A stretch of DNA of 64,000 bases from Devosia epidermidihirudinis (GTDB lineage Bacteria; Pseudomonadota; Alphaproteobacteria; Rhizobiales; Devosiaceae): positions 157,065 through 221,064 of the forward strand of contig NZ_LANJ01000046.1 of assembly GCF_000971295.1 (NCBI RefSeq). Direction: 5' to 3'. Within the stretch, counting starts at the first letter, position 1. Each line of letters starts with the position of its first letter. The notes beneath the pieces were generated by a model. It did no database searches. It had not been told where the DNA came from and worked only from the letters and a program-made list of their open reading frames with translations. This document shows positions 17,635 to 27,608 of this stretch, piece by piece. Both the position numbers and the translations under genes were made by a program.

Positions 17635-19055
17635 CTCGCCGCCGCCATGTCGGCCCAGCCCTGCCGTTTGCGATAGATCGTTGACGGGCTGATTTCCAAC
17701 GCCGCCGCTGCGAGGGACACATTGCCACCAAAGCTGGCAATCGCATCCTCGATAATGCGCTGCTCCTGCTGCCACATTGGCAGAATGGCCGGACGACGAT
17801 CCGCGCGGGCCACAGGCTCCGCTGCCACAACGCCGCGCGACTCGATATCGGCAGCTGCCAGCATTTGCGGGGTGATATCGCCGCCATCAAACATCACCAC
17901 CAGGCGCCGCACCAGGTTCTGCAACTGGCGCACATTGCCCGGCCAATCGGCCGAGCTCAGCAGGTTTGCCACTTCCGGGGTAAAGCCGCTGAAGCGCTTG
18001 TGTTCCTCTGCCGCATAGCGATCAAGGAAATGGCGCGCCAACACCATGATATCGGTCGGCCGCTGCCGCAGCGGGGGCAGGTGAATGGGCAGCACATGCA
18101 GCCGATAGAACAGATCCTCGCGGAACTTCTTTTCGGTGATCAACTGCATCGGATTGCGATTGGTCGCGCAGATCACCCGCACATCAACATGCCGCACGCC
18201 AGACTCGCCGACGCGGCTTAGCGTGCCGGTCTGCAGGAACCGCAACAGTTTGCTCTGCAGCGACAAGTCCATTTCGCCGATTTCGTCGAGGAACAGCGTG
18301 CCGCCATCAGCCAGTTCTGCCGCGCCCTTGCGATCTTCATGCGCGCCGGTGAAGGCGCCGCGCGCCACCCCAAACAATTCGCTTTCCATCAGGTCGCGCG
18401 GGATCGCCGCGCAGTTGATGGCAACGATGCGCTTGCCGCTGCGGGGGCCTTTGGCATGCAGTGCTTCGGCGCACACATCCTTGCCCGTGCCGCTTTCGCC
18501 GGTGATGAACACGGGCGCTGACGAGGTCGAAATGCGCCCGATCTGCTCATACACAAACTGCATGGCGCTGGACGAGCCGATAAAGCCGGCGAAATCCGAC
18601 AGACCACCGGGACGTGTCTCGATGCTGAGCGTGCGGCCCTTGCCGTGTCGCTGCGCCAGCTCGCCAATACGCGCAGCCATGGCCGGACCATTGATGGGCT
18701 TGGCAACATAATCATGTGCGCCCGCGCGCATCGCGCCAACCGCAGCAGAAACCGACGCGCCGTCTGCCAGCGCGATCACCAGTGAGCCTTCGGCCAGCCG
18801 CACCAGGCGGATCACAGCGTCATCGCTGCGCTCACACAGGTCGGACAGGCTCGAAAGGTCGGCGAGGACAATGTCAAACGAGGTGTCGCGCAGCAGGTCG
18901 GCCGCCTGCCGTCCGCTGGCCACAACAGTAATGCGCGGTGCCGATGCGAGGCTCTGCGTCAGTGTTTCCGCAACGAGCTGCGCGCAGGCATCGTCCCGGT
19001 CGATCAGCAAAAGCCGCCCATTTGGCTGGCCATCGCTTCGATTGTGCATAGCCAT
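17631..19055 (-). CDS. Sigma-54-dependent response regulator (NtrC type)
   Basis: 474 residues from ATG 19055 (GGGGGACTAGG upstream); ATG 19091 and GTG 19109 are alternatives. The receiver domain covers about residues 12-125, with the acidic pair in LLLIDRDD, the phospho-acceptor Asp in IVLADLSS, and the conserved Lys in VAKPI. The AAA+ domain (about 150-385) has Walker A GESGTGKD, the sigma-54 contact loop GAFTGA, and Walker B GTLFLDEIGEMD. A Fis-type helix-turn-helix closes the protein (NVSLAAAALEISPSTIYRKR). It should activate sigma-54 promoters when phosphorylated. It is divergent from the TipF-like gene and shares the upstream region that carries a CtrA box. Confidence 0.95.
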   Translation of the reverse strand: MAMHNRSDGQPNGRLLLIDRDDACAQLVAETLTQSLASAPRITVVASGRQAADLLRDTSFDIVLADLSSLSDLCERSDDAVIRLVRLAEGSLVIALADGASVSAAVGAMRAGAHDYVAKPINGPAMAARIGELAQRHGKGRTLSIETRPGGLSDFAGFIGSSSAMQFVYEQIGRISTSSAPVFITGESGTGKDVCAEALHAKGPRSGKRIVAINCAAIPRDLMESELFGVARGAFTGAHEDRKGAAELADGGTLFLDEIGEMDLSLQSKLLRFLQTGTLSRVGESGVRHVDVRVICATNRNPMQLITEKKFREDLFYRLHVLPIHLPPLRQRPTDIMVLARHFLDRYAAEEHKRFSGFTPEVANLLSSADWPGNVRQLQNLVRRLVVMFDGGDITPQMLAAADIESRGVVAAEPVARADRRPAILPMWQQEQRIIEDAIASFGGNVSLAAAALEISPSTIYRKRQGWADMAAAS

Positions 19056-19225
19056 ACGGCCTAGTCCCCCACAAAAGTCGTCGTCTGCCATGTCTGGCTC
19101 GCGCCGCACATTTCAGGTCTTGGCCCGATTGTTCGCCAACAGGGTAAATATTCCGTTCCGACCGTCGCAATTTGCACGACTTATGTCGGTATCGAATTTT
19201 CCGGCAAAACTGCATTTTGCTGTCG

Positions 19226-19240
19226 TTAATCTGCAATTAA
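19226..19240. promoter_or_regulatory. CtrA-type binding site
   Basis: TTAA-N7-TTAA matches the full CtrA consensus exactly and continues as TTAACCAT, the CtrA half-site form. It lies 100 bases upstream of the TipF-like EAL gene and 171 bases upstream of the sigma-54 regulator start, between the two divergent genes. The remainder of the 284-base gap shows no other clear site. Confidence 0.65.
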
Positions 19241-19339
19241 CCATTGGAAGACGCCCGGTACGCCGCTTTTGCCGCTTTGAACGCAATGCTATGAGTTTGG
19301 AGCCGAATCCCGGCGCATCAGAAGGGTTCCAGGTCCACA

Positions 19340-20578
19340 GTGCAGGCACTGGTCTATACTTTCATTGCCCTTGCAGCCGCTGGCGTCGCCGGAACGGCTT
19401 ATTTTGCGCTGACATTTACACCCGCCGAAGCGCTTCTCGCCGCCATCGTCTTTGGGTGCGTCTGCATCGTCTTGCTCGAGCGTACCTTGCGACAACGTGC
19501 TGAAGATCGGCTGGAGCGGGCCATTCAGGACCTGTCCCGCCTGCTCGCCACCGATGCACAGGCCGGTGCCGTACTTGGGCAGCGCATCAATGCGCTTGCC
19601 GACATTGACGCTGATGGGCGGCTTGAAGGCGTCGAAGCCGACATTTCCGTGCTCGGAACGGTGATCCGTCAGGTTGCCGAAGCCGTTGCTGATATCGAAG
19701 AGCGCGTCGCAAAGCCCCAACCTGCCGGTCGTGACCGCATGATCGAAGCCCCTGCGTCGCCGCCGCCTTATGTTGTGCGCGAGCCAGAGCCGGTTATCTC
19801 GGTCAATGCCGTTCGTCAGGCTCTCGCCGAAAATCGGCTGATCTATCACATCCAGCCCATCGTCACGCTACCCCAGCGCCGTTCGCACGGCTTTGATCTC
19901 GTGCCCCGCCTGATGCTCGACAATGGCGATCTGGCCGACCGCGCCGATTTCATGCCGCGCAAGGGCGGCGAAGATGTGCAGCGCCACATCGAGGGCATCG
20001 CTCTGGTCGAAGCGGTTACCCTTGGTCGCCGCGCTCGCACAGCTGGTCAGCCGGTCAATCTCTACATGCCGCTGTCGCGCGCTACGCTGGGCGATTCGGT
20101 GTCGTCCGAGCAGTTGATTGCCTCTATCGAGGCCAACCGCGCTATTGCCTCGGGGCTGACCTTCGTCATTAGTGAAGCCGATTGGCAGGGTCTAACGACC
20201 GGCGAACGCGCGATCGCCGACGCATTGGCTAAAAAGGGCGCGGGCTACTCGATTTCCAATGTCAAATCGCTGCGCATCGACATTGCCGAAATAGCCGCTC
20301 AGGGCGTGCGTTCACTGCGCATTGATGCAGCCCGTTTCATCGATGAGCCCGAAGTCTTCACCGACTTCCATGTTTCCGACATCGCCAACTACATCGCTCG
20401 CTTTGGTGTCACGCTGCTCGGTACGGGCATTGCCAATGAGCGCCAGATTGTCGAGCTCATCGAGAACGGGATTACGCTGGTGCAGGGCCCACACATTGCT
20501 GCTCCTGGCCCGATCCGCCCCGATCTGATGGTTGAACAACCCCGCCAGGTCGCCCAGCTCCGCCGCGCCGAGTTCTAG
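19340..20578 (+). CDS. Membrane-anchored degenerate EAL-domain protein, TipF-like
   Basis: 412 residues, GTG start with AGG upstream. Two membrane helices (about residues 5-25 and 31-48) are followed by a coiled coil (about 50-130, RTLRQRAEDRLERAIQDLSR) and an EAL-like domain (about 155-400). The EAL motif itself is lost (GFDLVPRLML), and the usual Asn, Glu and Lys catalytic residues are not in their motifs (NLYMPLSRATL, VISEADW, SLRIDAARF). It is therefore unlikely to hydrolyse cyclic di-GMP and may only bind it. The order membrane-coiled-coil-inactive EAL resembles TipF, the Caulobacter flagellar positioning factor. That identity is inference; the perfect CtrA box upstream fits it. Confidence 0.8.
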   Translation: MQALVYTFIALAAAGVAGTAYFALTFTPAEALLAAIVFGCVCIVLLERTLRQRAEDRLERAIQDLSRLLATDAQAGAVLGQRINALADIDADGRLEGVEADISVLGTVIRQVAEAVADIEERVAKPQPAGRDRMIEAPASPPPYVVREPEPVISVNAVRQALAENRLIYHIQPIVTLPQRRSHGFDLVPRLMLDNGDLADRADFMPRKGGEDVQRHIEGIALVEAVTLGRRARTAGQPVNLYMPLSRATLGDSVSSEQLIASIEANRAIASGLTFVISEADWQGLTTGERAIADALAKKGAGYSISNVKSLRIDIAEIAAQGVRSLRIDAARFIDEPEVFTDFHVSDIANYIARFGVTLLGTGIANERQIVELIENGITLVQGPHIAAPGPIRPDLMVEQPRQVAQLRRAEF

Positions 20579-20582
20579 CGCA

Positions 20583-21071
20583 GTGCTGGTTATCGTCCTC
20601 AACGGGCCGATCAACTCCGGAAAATCCACCACGGGAAGGGCGCTCGCCTCCATTCTGGCCAATGCGCAATTCGTCGAAGGCGATGATCATGATGCGCCAG
20701 AGGACGCCTCGCTCGATGTCATTATCGCCACGTCGCTCAGGCGTCTCACCACCATAATTGGCTCAACCACTGCCGATGTCCTGGTCATCGCCAATCCTCT
20801 GCGCCAAGAGGATTATCAGGTGCTGTTGCAGGCCGTCGAAGCGCGATCTGCTGATTTGCGCGTGGTGACGCTCTCGCCGCCCGTTGAAATTGCTCTTACC
20901 AATCGGGGCAATCGCGTGCTTGAGACATGGGAAATCGAGCGGTCGCGCGAAATGTATGCCGAGGGCTACAATGCCCGTGCTTTCAGTGATCTCACCATCA
21001 CCGAAATGACGTCGCCGTCTCAAACGGCGCGTGAGATTGTGGATCGCCTCCACCTCAGCGCAAGGCAGTGA
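20583..21071 (+). CDS. Small P-loop kinase-like protein
   Basis: 162 residues from GTG 20583, five bases after the previous stop codon. It opens with a beta strand and a Walker A loop (VIVLNGPINSGKSTTGRALA), followed by an Asp-rich segment (FVEGDDHDAPED) where shikimate and gluconate-type kinases bind substrate. The rest fits a small alpha/beta P-loop fold. Family members phosphorylate small metabolites or antibiotics; the substrate is not evident. Its tight spacing behind the TipF-like gene suggests cotranscription, but no functional link is obvious. Confidence 0.75.
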   Translation: MLVIVLNGPINSGKSTTGRALASILANAQFVEGDDHDAPEDASLDVIIATSLRRLTTIIGSTTADVLVIANPLRQEDYQVLLQAVEARSADLRVVTLSPPVEIALTNRGNRVLETWEIERSREMYAEGYNARAFSDLTITEMTSPSQTAREIVDRLHLSARQ

Positions 21072-21157
21072 TGCCGAGCCGAATGTCCGTTTCCCCTTGA
21101 TCCCAAGGGGCAAGGTGCCACATACAACGCCCAATCTATTTCGCATCGGATATCGTG

Positions 21158-22024
21158 ATGAACGCGTCCCTGCCTTCCATTTCCGGCCTGTCCGACCTTG
21201 CCAGCCGCTATGATGCCGTTCTCAGCGATGTCTGGGGTGTGGTGCACAATGGTGTCGCGGCATTTCCCAGCGCCGTCGACGCACTCTCCGAGTTCCGCAA
21301 GGCTGGTGGCAAAGTGGTGTTCATCACCAATGCGCCACGCCCATCTGCGCCGCTCATCGACATGCTCGATGACCTTGGCGTGGTGCGCGAAGCTTATGAT
21401 TCCATCGTGTCATCAGGCGACGCGACCCGCGCGATGATCGCCAAATATAGCGGCCGTCCGATCCATCACGTTGGCCCCGCCACCTACGATGACGCACTCT
21501 ATGAGGGGCTCAACGTCCATCGCACCACTGCCGACGAAGCTGAAGTCGTCGTGGTGACCGATCTCGAAACCGACGACGCTACCCCCGAAATGTATCGCGA
21601 GCGCGCCAAGTACTGGCTCTCGCGCAAGCTGCCCATGATCTGCGCCAATCCCGACCGGGTGGTCGAGCATGGCGACAAGATCATCTATTGCGGTGGCGCA
21701 CTGGGTGATCTCTACGCCGCCATGGGCGGTATCGTGCTGATGGCCGGCAAACCCTATCAGCCGATCTACGAGGAGGCCTTTCGCCTCGCCGAGGTCGCTG
21801 CCGGTCGCCCGCTGGACAAGTCGCGCGTCCTGGCCATTGGCGATAGCGTGCGCACCGACGCCACCGGCGCTGCGCAGTTTGGGATCGATCTGTTGTTCAT
21901 CACCGGCTCGATCCACGCCGCCGAGCTCGATGCTTTCGGCAAGCCCGATCCCCAGACCATTGTTGATCTGGTTGCCCCCAGCCGCGCCCGTCTGGCCGGT
22001 TTCCTGCCCCGTCTTTCCTGGTGA
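21158..22024 (+). CDS. HAD-superfamily class IIA hydrolase
   Basis: 288 residues. HAD motif I is DAVLSDVWGVVHNG (nucleophile Asp, with Val-Trp after it), motif II is VVFITNAPR, motif III has Lys in MAGKPYQPIYEEA, and motif IV is VLAIGDSVRTDATGA. The overall pattern matches the alphaproteobacterial TIGR01459-type subgroup related to NagD. These phosphatases act on sugar phosphates or nucleotides; the exact substrate is unknown. The stop codon overlaps the ribF start (GTGA), linking it to flavin synthesis by position only. Confidence 0.92.
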   Translation: MNASLPSISGLSDLASRYDAVLSDVWGVVHNGVAAFPSAVDALSEFRKAGGKVVFITNAPRPSAPLIDMLDDLGVVREAYDSIVSSGDATRAMIAKYSGRPIHHVGPATYDDALYEGLNVHRTTADEAEVVVVTDLETDDATPEMYRERAKYWLSRKLPMICANPDRVVEHGDKIIYCGGALGDLYAAMGGIVLMAGKPYQPIYEEAFRLAEVAAGRPLDKSRVLAIGDSVRTDATGAAQFGIDLLFITGSIHAAELDAFGKPDPQTIVDLVAPSRARLAGFLPRLSW

Positions 22025-23004
22025 GCCCTTTGAGCCAGTTCGTCCGCCTTTCAAGCCTTGATGCCGTGCCCGAAAGCCTGCGGGGCGCCTATGTCGCCAT
22101 CGGAAATTTCGATGGTGTCCACCGTGGTCACCAATCGGTGCTGTCGACGCTCAAGGCGCGTGCTGCCGAAGCGGGTGTGCCCGCCGTGGTGCTGACCTTC
22201 GAGCCGCATCCGCGCGACGTCTTCGCGCCCGCGCCCTTCCTGTTCCGGCTCACCGATGGCAACGCCAAGGCGCGGCTGGTCGAGGCCTTTGGGCTCGATG
22301 CGATCACCATCCTCAATTTCGACCGCGACTTTTCCCAGATCGAGGCCGAAGACTTCGTCTCCCGCTTCCTCGTCGATGCCTTGGGCGTCACCGGGGTGAT
22401 TGTCGGTGCCGATTTCCACTTCGGTCGCCAGCGTCGCGGTACACCGACCTTTCTCAAGGCCGCTGGCGATGCGCAGGGCTTCGCCGTCGAAGTGCTCGGC
22501 CTCATGGATGAAGGTCAGGAGGTCATTTCCTCCTCGCGCATTCGTGCTGCGCTGTCGGAAGGCGCCGTCGTCGCCGCCAACCGCCTGCTCGGCTACCACT
22601 GGTTCTTCGATGGCTGCGTAGTAAAAGGCGACCAGCGGGGCAGGGAGCTTGGCTATCCAACCGCCAACACCATGACCCATGCCAATTTCCAGCTGGCCCA
22701 AGGCGTCTACGCCGTCCGCGCCCGCCTTGGCGATCGCCTCTTTGATGGCGTCGCGGCTTTCGGCAAGCCCATGTTCAACAATCAGCGTCCGCCGTTTGAA
22801 ACGCACCTTTTCGATTTCGACGAGGACATTTACGGCCAGACCATTACGGTCGCGCTGGTGGCTCATATTCGGGGTCAGGAAGTGTTCTCCGGGCTCGACG
22901 AGCTGATCGCTGCCATGGATCGCGACAGTAACAAGGCCCGCGCTCAACTCGCCGCCGCCAAGCCGATTAGCGAACTTGATCATCGTTTGGGCTTCTTCGG
23001 CTAA
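22021..23004 (+). CDS. ribF: Bifunctional riboflavin kinase/FAD synthetase
   Basis: 327 residues, GTG start overlapping the preceding stop. The N-terminal FAD-synthetase half carries the nucleotidyl-transferase motif GNFDGVHRGH and SSSRIRAALSEG. The C-terminal riboflavin-kinase half (from about residue 190) has GRELGYPTANTM. It converts riboflavin to FMN and then FAD. Length and both catalytic halves are complete. Gene order ribF-ileS-lspA is common in proteobacteria. Confidence 0.97.
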   Translation: MSPLSQFVRLSSLDAVPESLRGAYVAIGNFDGVHRGHQSVLSTLKARAAEAGVPAVVLTFEPHPRDVFAPAPFLFRLTDGNAKARLVEAFGLDAITILNFDRDFSQIEAEDFVSRFLVDALGVTGVIVGADFHFGRQRRGTPTFLKAAGDAQGFAVEVLGLMDEGQEVISSSRIRAALSEGAVVAANRLLGYHWFFDGCVVKGDQRGRELGYPTANTMTHANFQLAQGVYAVRARLGDRLFDGVAAFGKPMFNNQRPPFETHLFDFDEDIYGQTITVALVAHIRGQEVFSGLDELIAAMDRDSNKARAQLAAAKPISELDHRLGFFG

Positions 23005-23134
23005 CCAGCCTTTGCTCAAATGTTAGCAGTGTGTTGACGTTCCGTGACGCGTTGCGGGGCTAAAACACTTTGCCCCATCGCCGCTGCCTTGCTAAAAGGC
23101 GGCCAAATCCTTCCTTTTTCCGATTGCCGTTCCC

Positions 23135-26074
23135 ATGACCGATACCGCCACGGGCGCCGCCGAAACCGACTATTCGGCCACGCTCTTTCTGCCGGAAACC
23201 AATTTCCCAATGCGCGCGGGCTTGCCCGATCGCGAGCCAGGCTGGCTCAAGCGTTGGGAAGACATGGACATTTACAAGCTGCAGCGGGAGCAGGCCGCCG
23301 ATCGGCCGCTGTTCACCATCCATGATGGCCCTCCCTATGCCAACGGCAACATCCATATCGGCCATGCGCTGAACAAGACGCTCAAGGATATGGTCTCGCG
23401 CTCCATGCAGATGCTGGGCTTCAACTCGGCCTACGTGCCGGGCTGGGACTGCCACGGCCTGCCCATCGAGTGGAAGATCGAAGAGCAGTATCGCGCCAAG
23501 GGCAAGGACAAGAACGAAGTCCCAATCGTCGAATTCCGCCAGGAATGCCGCACCTTTGCCGAGCAATGGGTTGATGTGCAGCGCGATGAATTCAAGCGCC
23601 TCGGCATCCTGGGTGAGTGGGACAATCCCTACCTCACCATGAGCTTTGACGCCGAAGCCCAGATCGCGCGCGAGCTGATGAAGGTGTCGACCACCGGGCA
23701 GCTCTATCGCGGCTCCAAGCCCGTCATGTGGTCGGTCGTCGAGCGCACCGCTCTGGCCGAGGCCGAAATCGAATATGCCGATTACGAGAGCGACACCATC
23801 TGGGTGAAGTTCCCCGTCCGTTCGGGCGGCGGTGAAATCACTTCGGCTGCGTTCCACGATCTCAACGCATCTGTCGTGATCTGGACCACCACGCCCTGGA
23901 CCATCCCGGCCAACCGCGCCATCAGCTTCTCCTCCAAGATTAGCTATGGCCTCTACGAAGTCACCAAGGCTCCGGAAGGCAATTGGGCGTCGACAGGCGA
24001 GAAGTACATTCTCGCCGACAAGCTGGCCGCCGAAGTTTTTGCCAAGGCCAAGGTTGAAGACTTTGCGCGCATTGGCGACGTCAATCCCGCCCACATCACC
24101 TCGTGCTTCCACCCGTTGCGCGGGCTCGACGGCGGCTACAATTTCGAAGTGCCGCTGCTCGATGGCGATCACGTCACCGACGATGCGGGTACCGGCTTTG
24201 TGCACACCGCACCCGGCCACGGCCTCGACGACTTTGAGATCTGGATGAACTCGGGCCGTCTTCTCGCCGAAAAGGGCATCTCCAGTGAGATCCCTTACAT
24301 TGTGGGTGATGATGGTTTCTACACCAAGGAAGCACCGGGCTTTGAAGGCGCGCGCGTCATCGACGACAACGGCAAGAAAGGCGACGCCAATAACCGCGTC
24401 ATCGCCGCTCTCGCCGAGCGCAACGCCATGGTTGCCCGTGGCCGTGTCAAGCATCAGTATCCGCATTCCTGGCGCTCCAAGAAGCCGGTGATTTACCGCA
24501 ATACGCCGCAATGGTTCGTCTATATGGACCGCGACATCGTCGGCAAACCCGGCGATACCCTGCGTCATCGCGCGCTTAATGCTATCGACGCGACCCGCTT
24601 CTTCCCAGCCGCCGGGCAAAACCGCCTGCGCTCGATGATCGCCGATCGCCCCGATTGGGTGCTGTCGCGCCAGCGCGCCTGGGGCGTTCCGATCACGGTG
24701 TTCGTCAACAAGGCCACCAACGAAATCCTCAAGGACGAAACGGTCAATCACCGTATCGCCCAGAGCTTTGAGGAAGAGGGTGCGGACGCCTGGTACAAGC
24801 CAGGGGCCGCTGCGCGTTACCTCGGCGCCGCCTATGCTGTCGAAGACTACGAGATGGTCACCGACGTGCTCGACGTGTGGTTCGATTCTGGTTCGACCCA
24901 CTCCTTCGTGCTGCGCAACAAGCAGAAATGGCCGCACCTGAAGTTCCCGGCCTCGATGTATCTGGAAGGCTCGGATCAGCACCGCGGCTGGTTCCATTCG
25001 TCCTTGCTCGAAAGCTGCGCCACTAATGGTCATGCGCCCTACGAGAGCGTTCTGACCCACGGCTTCACCATGGATGGTGAAGGCAAGAAGATGAGCAAGT
25101 CGCTGGGCAATACCGTTGCCCCGCAGGACATCATCAAGCAGTACGGCGCCGATATTCTGCGTCTGTGGGTGGCGTCGTCCGACTACACCGAAGACCTGCG
25201 CCTTGGTAAGGAGATCATCCAGACCACGGTCGACAGTTATCGCAAGCTGCGCAATACGCTGCGTTGGCTCTTGGGCAACCTCGCGCACTACAAGGCGTCC
25301 GACGCCGTGTCGTTCCAGGCAATGCCGGAGCTGGAGCAGCTGATCCTGCACCGTCTCGCCCAGCTCGATGAGCAGGTGCGTGGCGCGTACAAGGAATATG
25401 ACTATCGCAAGGTCGTCAGCCTGCTGACCAACTTCATGAATATCGAACTGAGCGCGTTCTACTTCGATATCCGCAAGGACACGCTCTATTGCGATCCGAT
25501 CTCGTCGGTGCAGCGCAAGGCCTCGCTCACGGTCCTCAATCATCTGTTTGAATGCCTGACGGCTTGGCTCGCGCCCATCTTGGTGTTCACCATGGAAGAA
25601 GTCTGGCTGGAGCGGTATCCGGAGGACGGCTCGTCCGTTCACCTGCGCCAGTTCCCTGACGTGCCCGGCGAATGGCTCAATGATGATCTGGCCAACAAGT
25701 GGCAGCTCATCCGAGCGGTTCGTCGCGTCGTTACCGGCGCGCTCGAAGTCGAGCGTCGCGAAAAGCGCATCGGCTCCTCGCTTGAAGCGGCACCCAAGGT
25801 GTTCATCGCCGATGAGCGCTATCTGACCGCGCTCGAGGGCCAGGATCTTGCTGAGATCGCCATCACCTCGGCGATTGAGATTGTGTCCGGCACGGGCGAG
25901 GGCTTCACCCTCGACGACGTCCCCGGCGTGGCCGTGGTTCCCGAACTCGCCGTGGGCAATCGTTGCGCCCGCTCGTGGAAGATCCTCCCCGAAGTCGGTT
26001 CCGATGCCGAATATCCGGACGTCTCCCCACGCGATGCTCAGGCCCTGCGTGAACGTGCAGCACTCGGGCTCTAG
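23135..26074 (+). CDS. ileS: Isoleucyl-tRNA synthetase
   Basis: 979 residues. It charges tRNA-Ile and edits misactivated valine. The class I HIGH-type motif is [20 protein letters not shown], the editing (CP1) domain spans roughly residues 200-410 with [12 protein letters not shown], and the KMSKS motif is [12 protein letters not shown]. The anticodon-binding region and a short C-terminal tail follow. The tail keeps only one Cys ([13 protein letters not shown]) of the usual CxxC pairs, so the C-terminal zinc knuckle appears lost. About 130 bases separate it from ribF, with a possible TTGACG promoter element. Confidence 0.98.
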   Translation: MTDTATGAAETDYSATLFLPETNFPMRAGLPDREPGWLKRWEDMDIYKLQREQAADRPLFTIHDGPPYANGNIHIGHALNKTLKDMVSRSMQMLGFNSAYVPGWDCHGLPIEWKIEEQYRAKGKDKNEVPIVEFRQECRTFAEQWVDVQRDEFKRLGILGEWDNPYLTMSFDAEAQIARELMKVSTTGQLYRGSKPVMWSVVERTALAEAEIEYADYESDTIWVKFPVRSGGGEITSAAFHDLNASVVIWTTTPWTIPANRAISFSSKISYGLYEVTKAPEGNWASTGEKYILADKLAAEVFAKAKVEDFARIGDVNPAHITSCFHPLRGLDGGYNFEVPLLDGDHVTDDAGTGFVHTAPGHGLDDFEIWMNSGRLLAEKGISSEIPYIVGDDGFYTKEAPGFEGARVIDDNGKKGDANNRVIAALAERNAMVARGRVKHQYPHSWRSKKPVIYRNTPQWFVYMDRDIVGKPGDTLRHRALNAIDATRFFPAAGQNRLRSMIADRPDWVLSRQRAWGVPITVFVNKATNEILKDETVNHRIAQSFEEEGADAWYKPGAAARYLGAAYAVEDYEMVTDVLDVWFDSGSTHSFVLRNKQKWPHLKFPASMYLEGSDQHRGWFHSSLLESCATNGHAPYESVLTHGFTMDGEGKKMSKSLGNTVAPQDIIKQYGADILRLWVASSDYTEDLRLGKEIIQTTVDSYRKLRNTLRWLLGNLAHYKASDAVSFQAMPELEQLILHRLAQLDEQVRGAYKEYDYRKVVSLLTNFMNIELSAFYFDIRKDTLYCDPISSVQRKASLTVLNHLFECLTAWLAPILVFTMEEVWLERYPEDGSSVHLRQFPDVPGEWLNDDLANKWQLIRAVRRVVTGALEVERREKRIGSSLEAAPKVFIADERYLTALEGQDLAEIAITSAIEIVSGTGEGFTLDDVPGVAVVPELAVGNRCARSWKILPEVGSDAEYPDVSPRDAQALRERAALGL

Positions 26075-26097
26075 GCTCGGTCCCAAGACAAACTGTT

Positions 26098-26118
26098 CCT
26101 TCCCCGCTTTGGGGAAGG
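26098..26118. repeat. Short GC hairpin between ileS and lspA
   Basis: CCTTCCCC and GGGGAAGG flank a five-base loop 24 bases after the ileS stop. There is no T-run; it resembles the cores of the other dispersed palindromes. Confidence 0.6.
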
Positions 26119-26142
26119 CTGTGAGAGGAAGCGGCAGACACA

Positions 26143-26715
26143 ATGACACGTAGGTTCCTTTCCAACCCATCCGTCTACCTGTCGCTTCTGGCGGCCGTTC
26201 TCGCCTTTGGCGTGGATCGCATCCACAAGGCCATTCAGGTGTCGGCCGATTGCATCGCACCCGGCATTTCGCCCTGCGTGCTGATCTTCACCAGCTACAT
26301 TCCGTCGCTGATGACCGATTGGCGCGGCGGCGAAGTGGTTCGGGTCACCGACTTCTTCGACTACGTTCTCGTCTGGAACACCGGCATTTCTTATGGACTG
26401 CTGGACGGCCTGCCGGCCTGGGCGCTCGGTGTGGTCATGATCATCGCCATTATCGCGCTGGCCATCTGGTGGGTCCGCGCCGATTCGGCCCTGATCCGGC
26501 TTGGCCTTGCATTCTGTATTGGCGGAGCATTGTCCAATGCGCTTGATCGCCTGCTTTATGGTGCGGTTGCGGACTTCTTCCACTTCCACTGGGGCGCTTG
26601 GTCGTTCTACATTTTCAATCTGGCCGATATTGCGATAACGGTGGGTGTCATCCTGCTGATTGCCGACTTGCTGGGTCTGGGCCGATCCAACAAAATGGCG
26701 TCCCAAGGCCAGTAA
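26143..26715 (+). CDS. lspA: Lipoprotein signal peptidase II
   Basis: 190 residues with four membrane helices. LspA removes signal peptides from prolipoproteins in the inner membrane. The two catalytic aspartates are visible in SNALDRLLYGAVADFF and FNLADIAITVG. A long first periplasmic loop (about residues 25-70) and the Asn in VWNTGISYGLL are typical. The downstream gene is itself a lipoprotein with a clear lipobox, and the two are 75 bases apart. Confidence 0.97.
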   Translation: MTRRFLSNPSVYLSLLAAVLAFGVDRIHKAIQVSADCIAPGISPCVLIFTSYIPSLMTDWRGGEVVRVTDFFDYVLVWNTGISYGLLDGLPAWALGVVMIIAIIALAIWWVRADSALIRLGLAFCIGGALSNALDRLLYGAVADFFHFHWGAWSFYIFNLADIAITVGVILLIADLLGLGRSNKMASQGQ

Positions 26716-26790
26716 ACACGATGCTGCCAGAATCTGGCCTTAGGCGCCTAAATGCGCTATAAGCGCCGCCGACAAGTTGAAGGACGTTTC

Positions 26791-27498
26791 ATGCGTATTG
26801 GTTTGACCGGGCAGTTTGCACTTGGCGGCGTCACCCGCATTGGCTTGGCTTCGCTGGGTCTGGTATTCGCAATCGCGCTCAGCGCCTGCACCACGGTTGA
26901 AGGCGGCAATGCCCTGACCGATGTGGGCACTTTCGAGCGCGAAGTGATGAGCAGCACGGCTCGCGGCTTTGGTCTTATCCCCGGTGAAGCGCCCAAGGCG
27001 GGTATCACGACAGCTCGCGCACCGCTTGTGCTGCCAAAGGGCAATGCTTTGCCAGCTCCCGCGCCAGAAACGGCTCTCGCGCAGCTTCCAGCCAATAGCG
27101 ACACCGTCCGCATCGACACATCAAATCTCTCCGAGGCTGACATTACGCGTCTGCGCAATGCCAAGGTCGTCGATATGCGCTCGCTCGCTGGTCGCCCGCT
27201 GACAGAAGCCGAAGCGCGTGCGCTGACCGCACGTATGCAGGCCGCCAACGTCGCGATCACCGTCAACGGTAAGCGTCCACTTTATCTGCCACCCGAAGAA
27301 TACTTCACCCGCGTCGGCAATGCCGATCTGGTCTGTTCCATCGGAAACGGCCAGGTGGTTTCGCTCAACGATCCGAAGTGCCCGGAAAGCGTCCGCAAGG
27401 CATTGCAGCAGACCATTCGCGGTCAGAGCAACAGTGCCGGCCCAGCGACGATGATCGGCGACGATATCAACAATACGATGGGCCGCCCCAAGCGATAG
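26791..27498 (+). CDS. Outer-membrane-type lipoprotein, possibly BamF/DUF3035-related
   Basis: 235 residues from ATG 26791 (GAAGGA upstream). A signal sequence ends in the lipobox ALSACTT (about residue 33), so the mature protein starts at a lipidated Cys. The next segment (RGFGLIPGEAPKAGITTARA then PLVLPKG) resembles the short APL..P motif of alphaproteobacterial DUF3035/BamF lipoproteins, which occupy the same position after lspA in related genomes. The C-terminal half (residues 110-235) is not like BamF, so the assignment is tentative. A terminator follows 32 bases after the stop. Confidence 0.75.
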   Translation: MRIGLTGQFALGGVTRIGLASLGLVFAIALSACTTVEGGNALTDVGTFEREVMSSTARGFGLIPGEAPKAGITTARAPLVLPKGNALPAPAPETALAQLPANSDTVRIDTSNLSEADITRLRNAKVVDMRSLAGRPLTEAEARALTARMQAANVAITVNGKRPLYLPPEEYFTRVGNADLVCSIGNGQVVSLNDPKCPESVRKALQQTIRGQSNSAGPATMIGDDINNTMGRPKR

Positions 27499-27530
27499 TC
27501 GCATAAGGTCCGCTCAACGACGACGAATAG

Positions 27531-27563
27531 CGCCCCGCTGAATGAGCGGGGCGTTCTCCTTTT
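27531..27563 (+). terminator. Rho-independent terminator after the lipoprotein gene
   Basis: CGCCCCGCT and AGCGGGGCG form a 9-bp stem (27531-27539 with 27545-27553), followed by the T-rich TTCTCCTTTT. It ends the ribF-ileS-lspA-lipoprotein run and separates it from rluB. Confidence 0.85.
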
Positions 27564-27608
27564 CCGCGCCGCCCATTTGGGTCCCGCATGACATGAAAGA
27601 TACCGCCT

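Noticed and set aside
23060..26260. 1066-codon open frame on the minus strand opposite ileS
   Set aside because: It is the antisense of a fully conserved IleS; the translation has no recognisable domain and arises from GC-rich codon bias.
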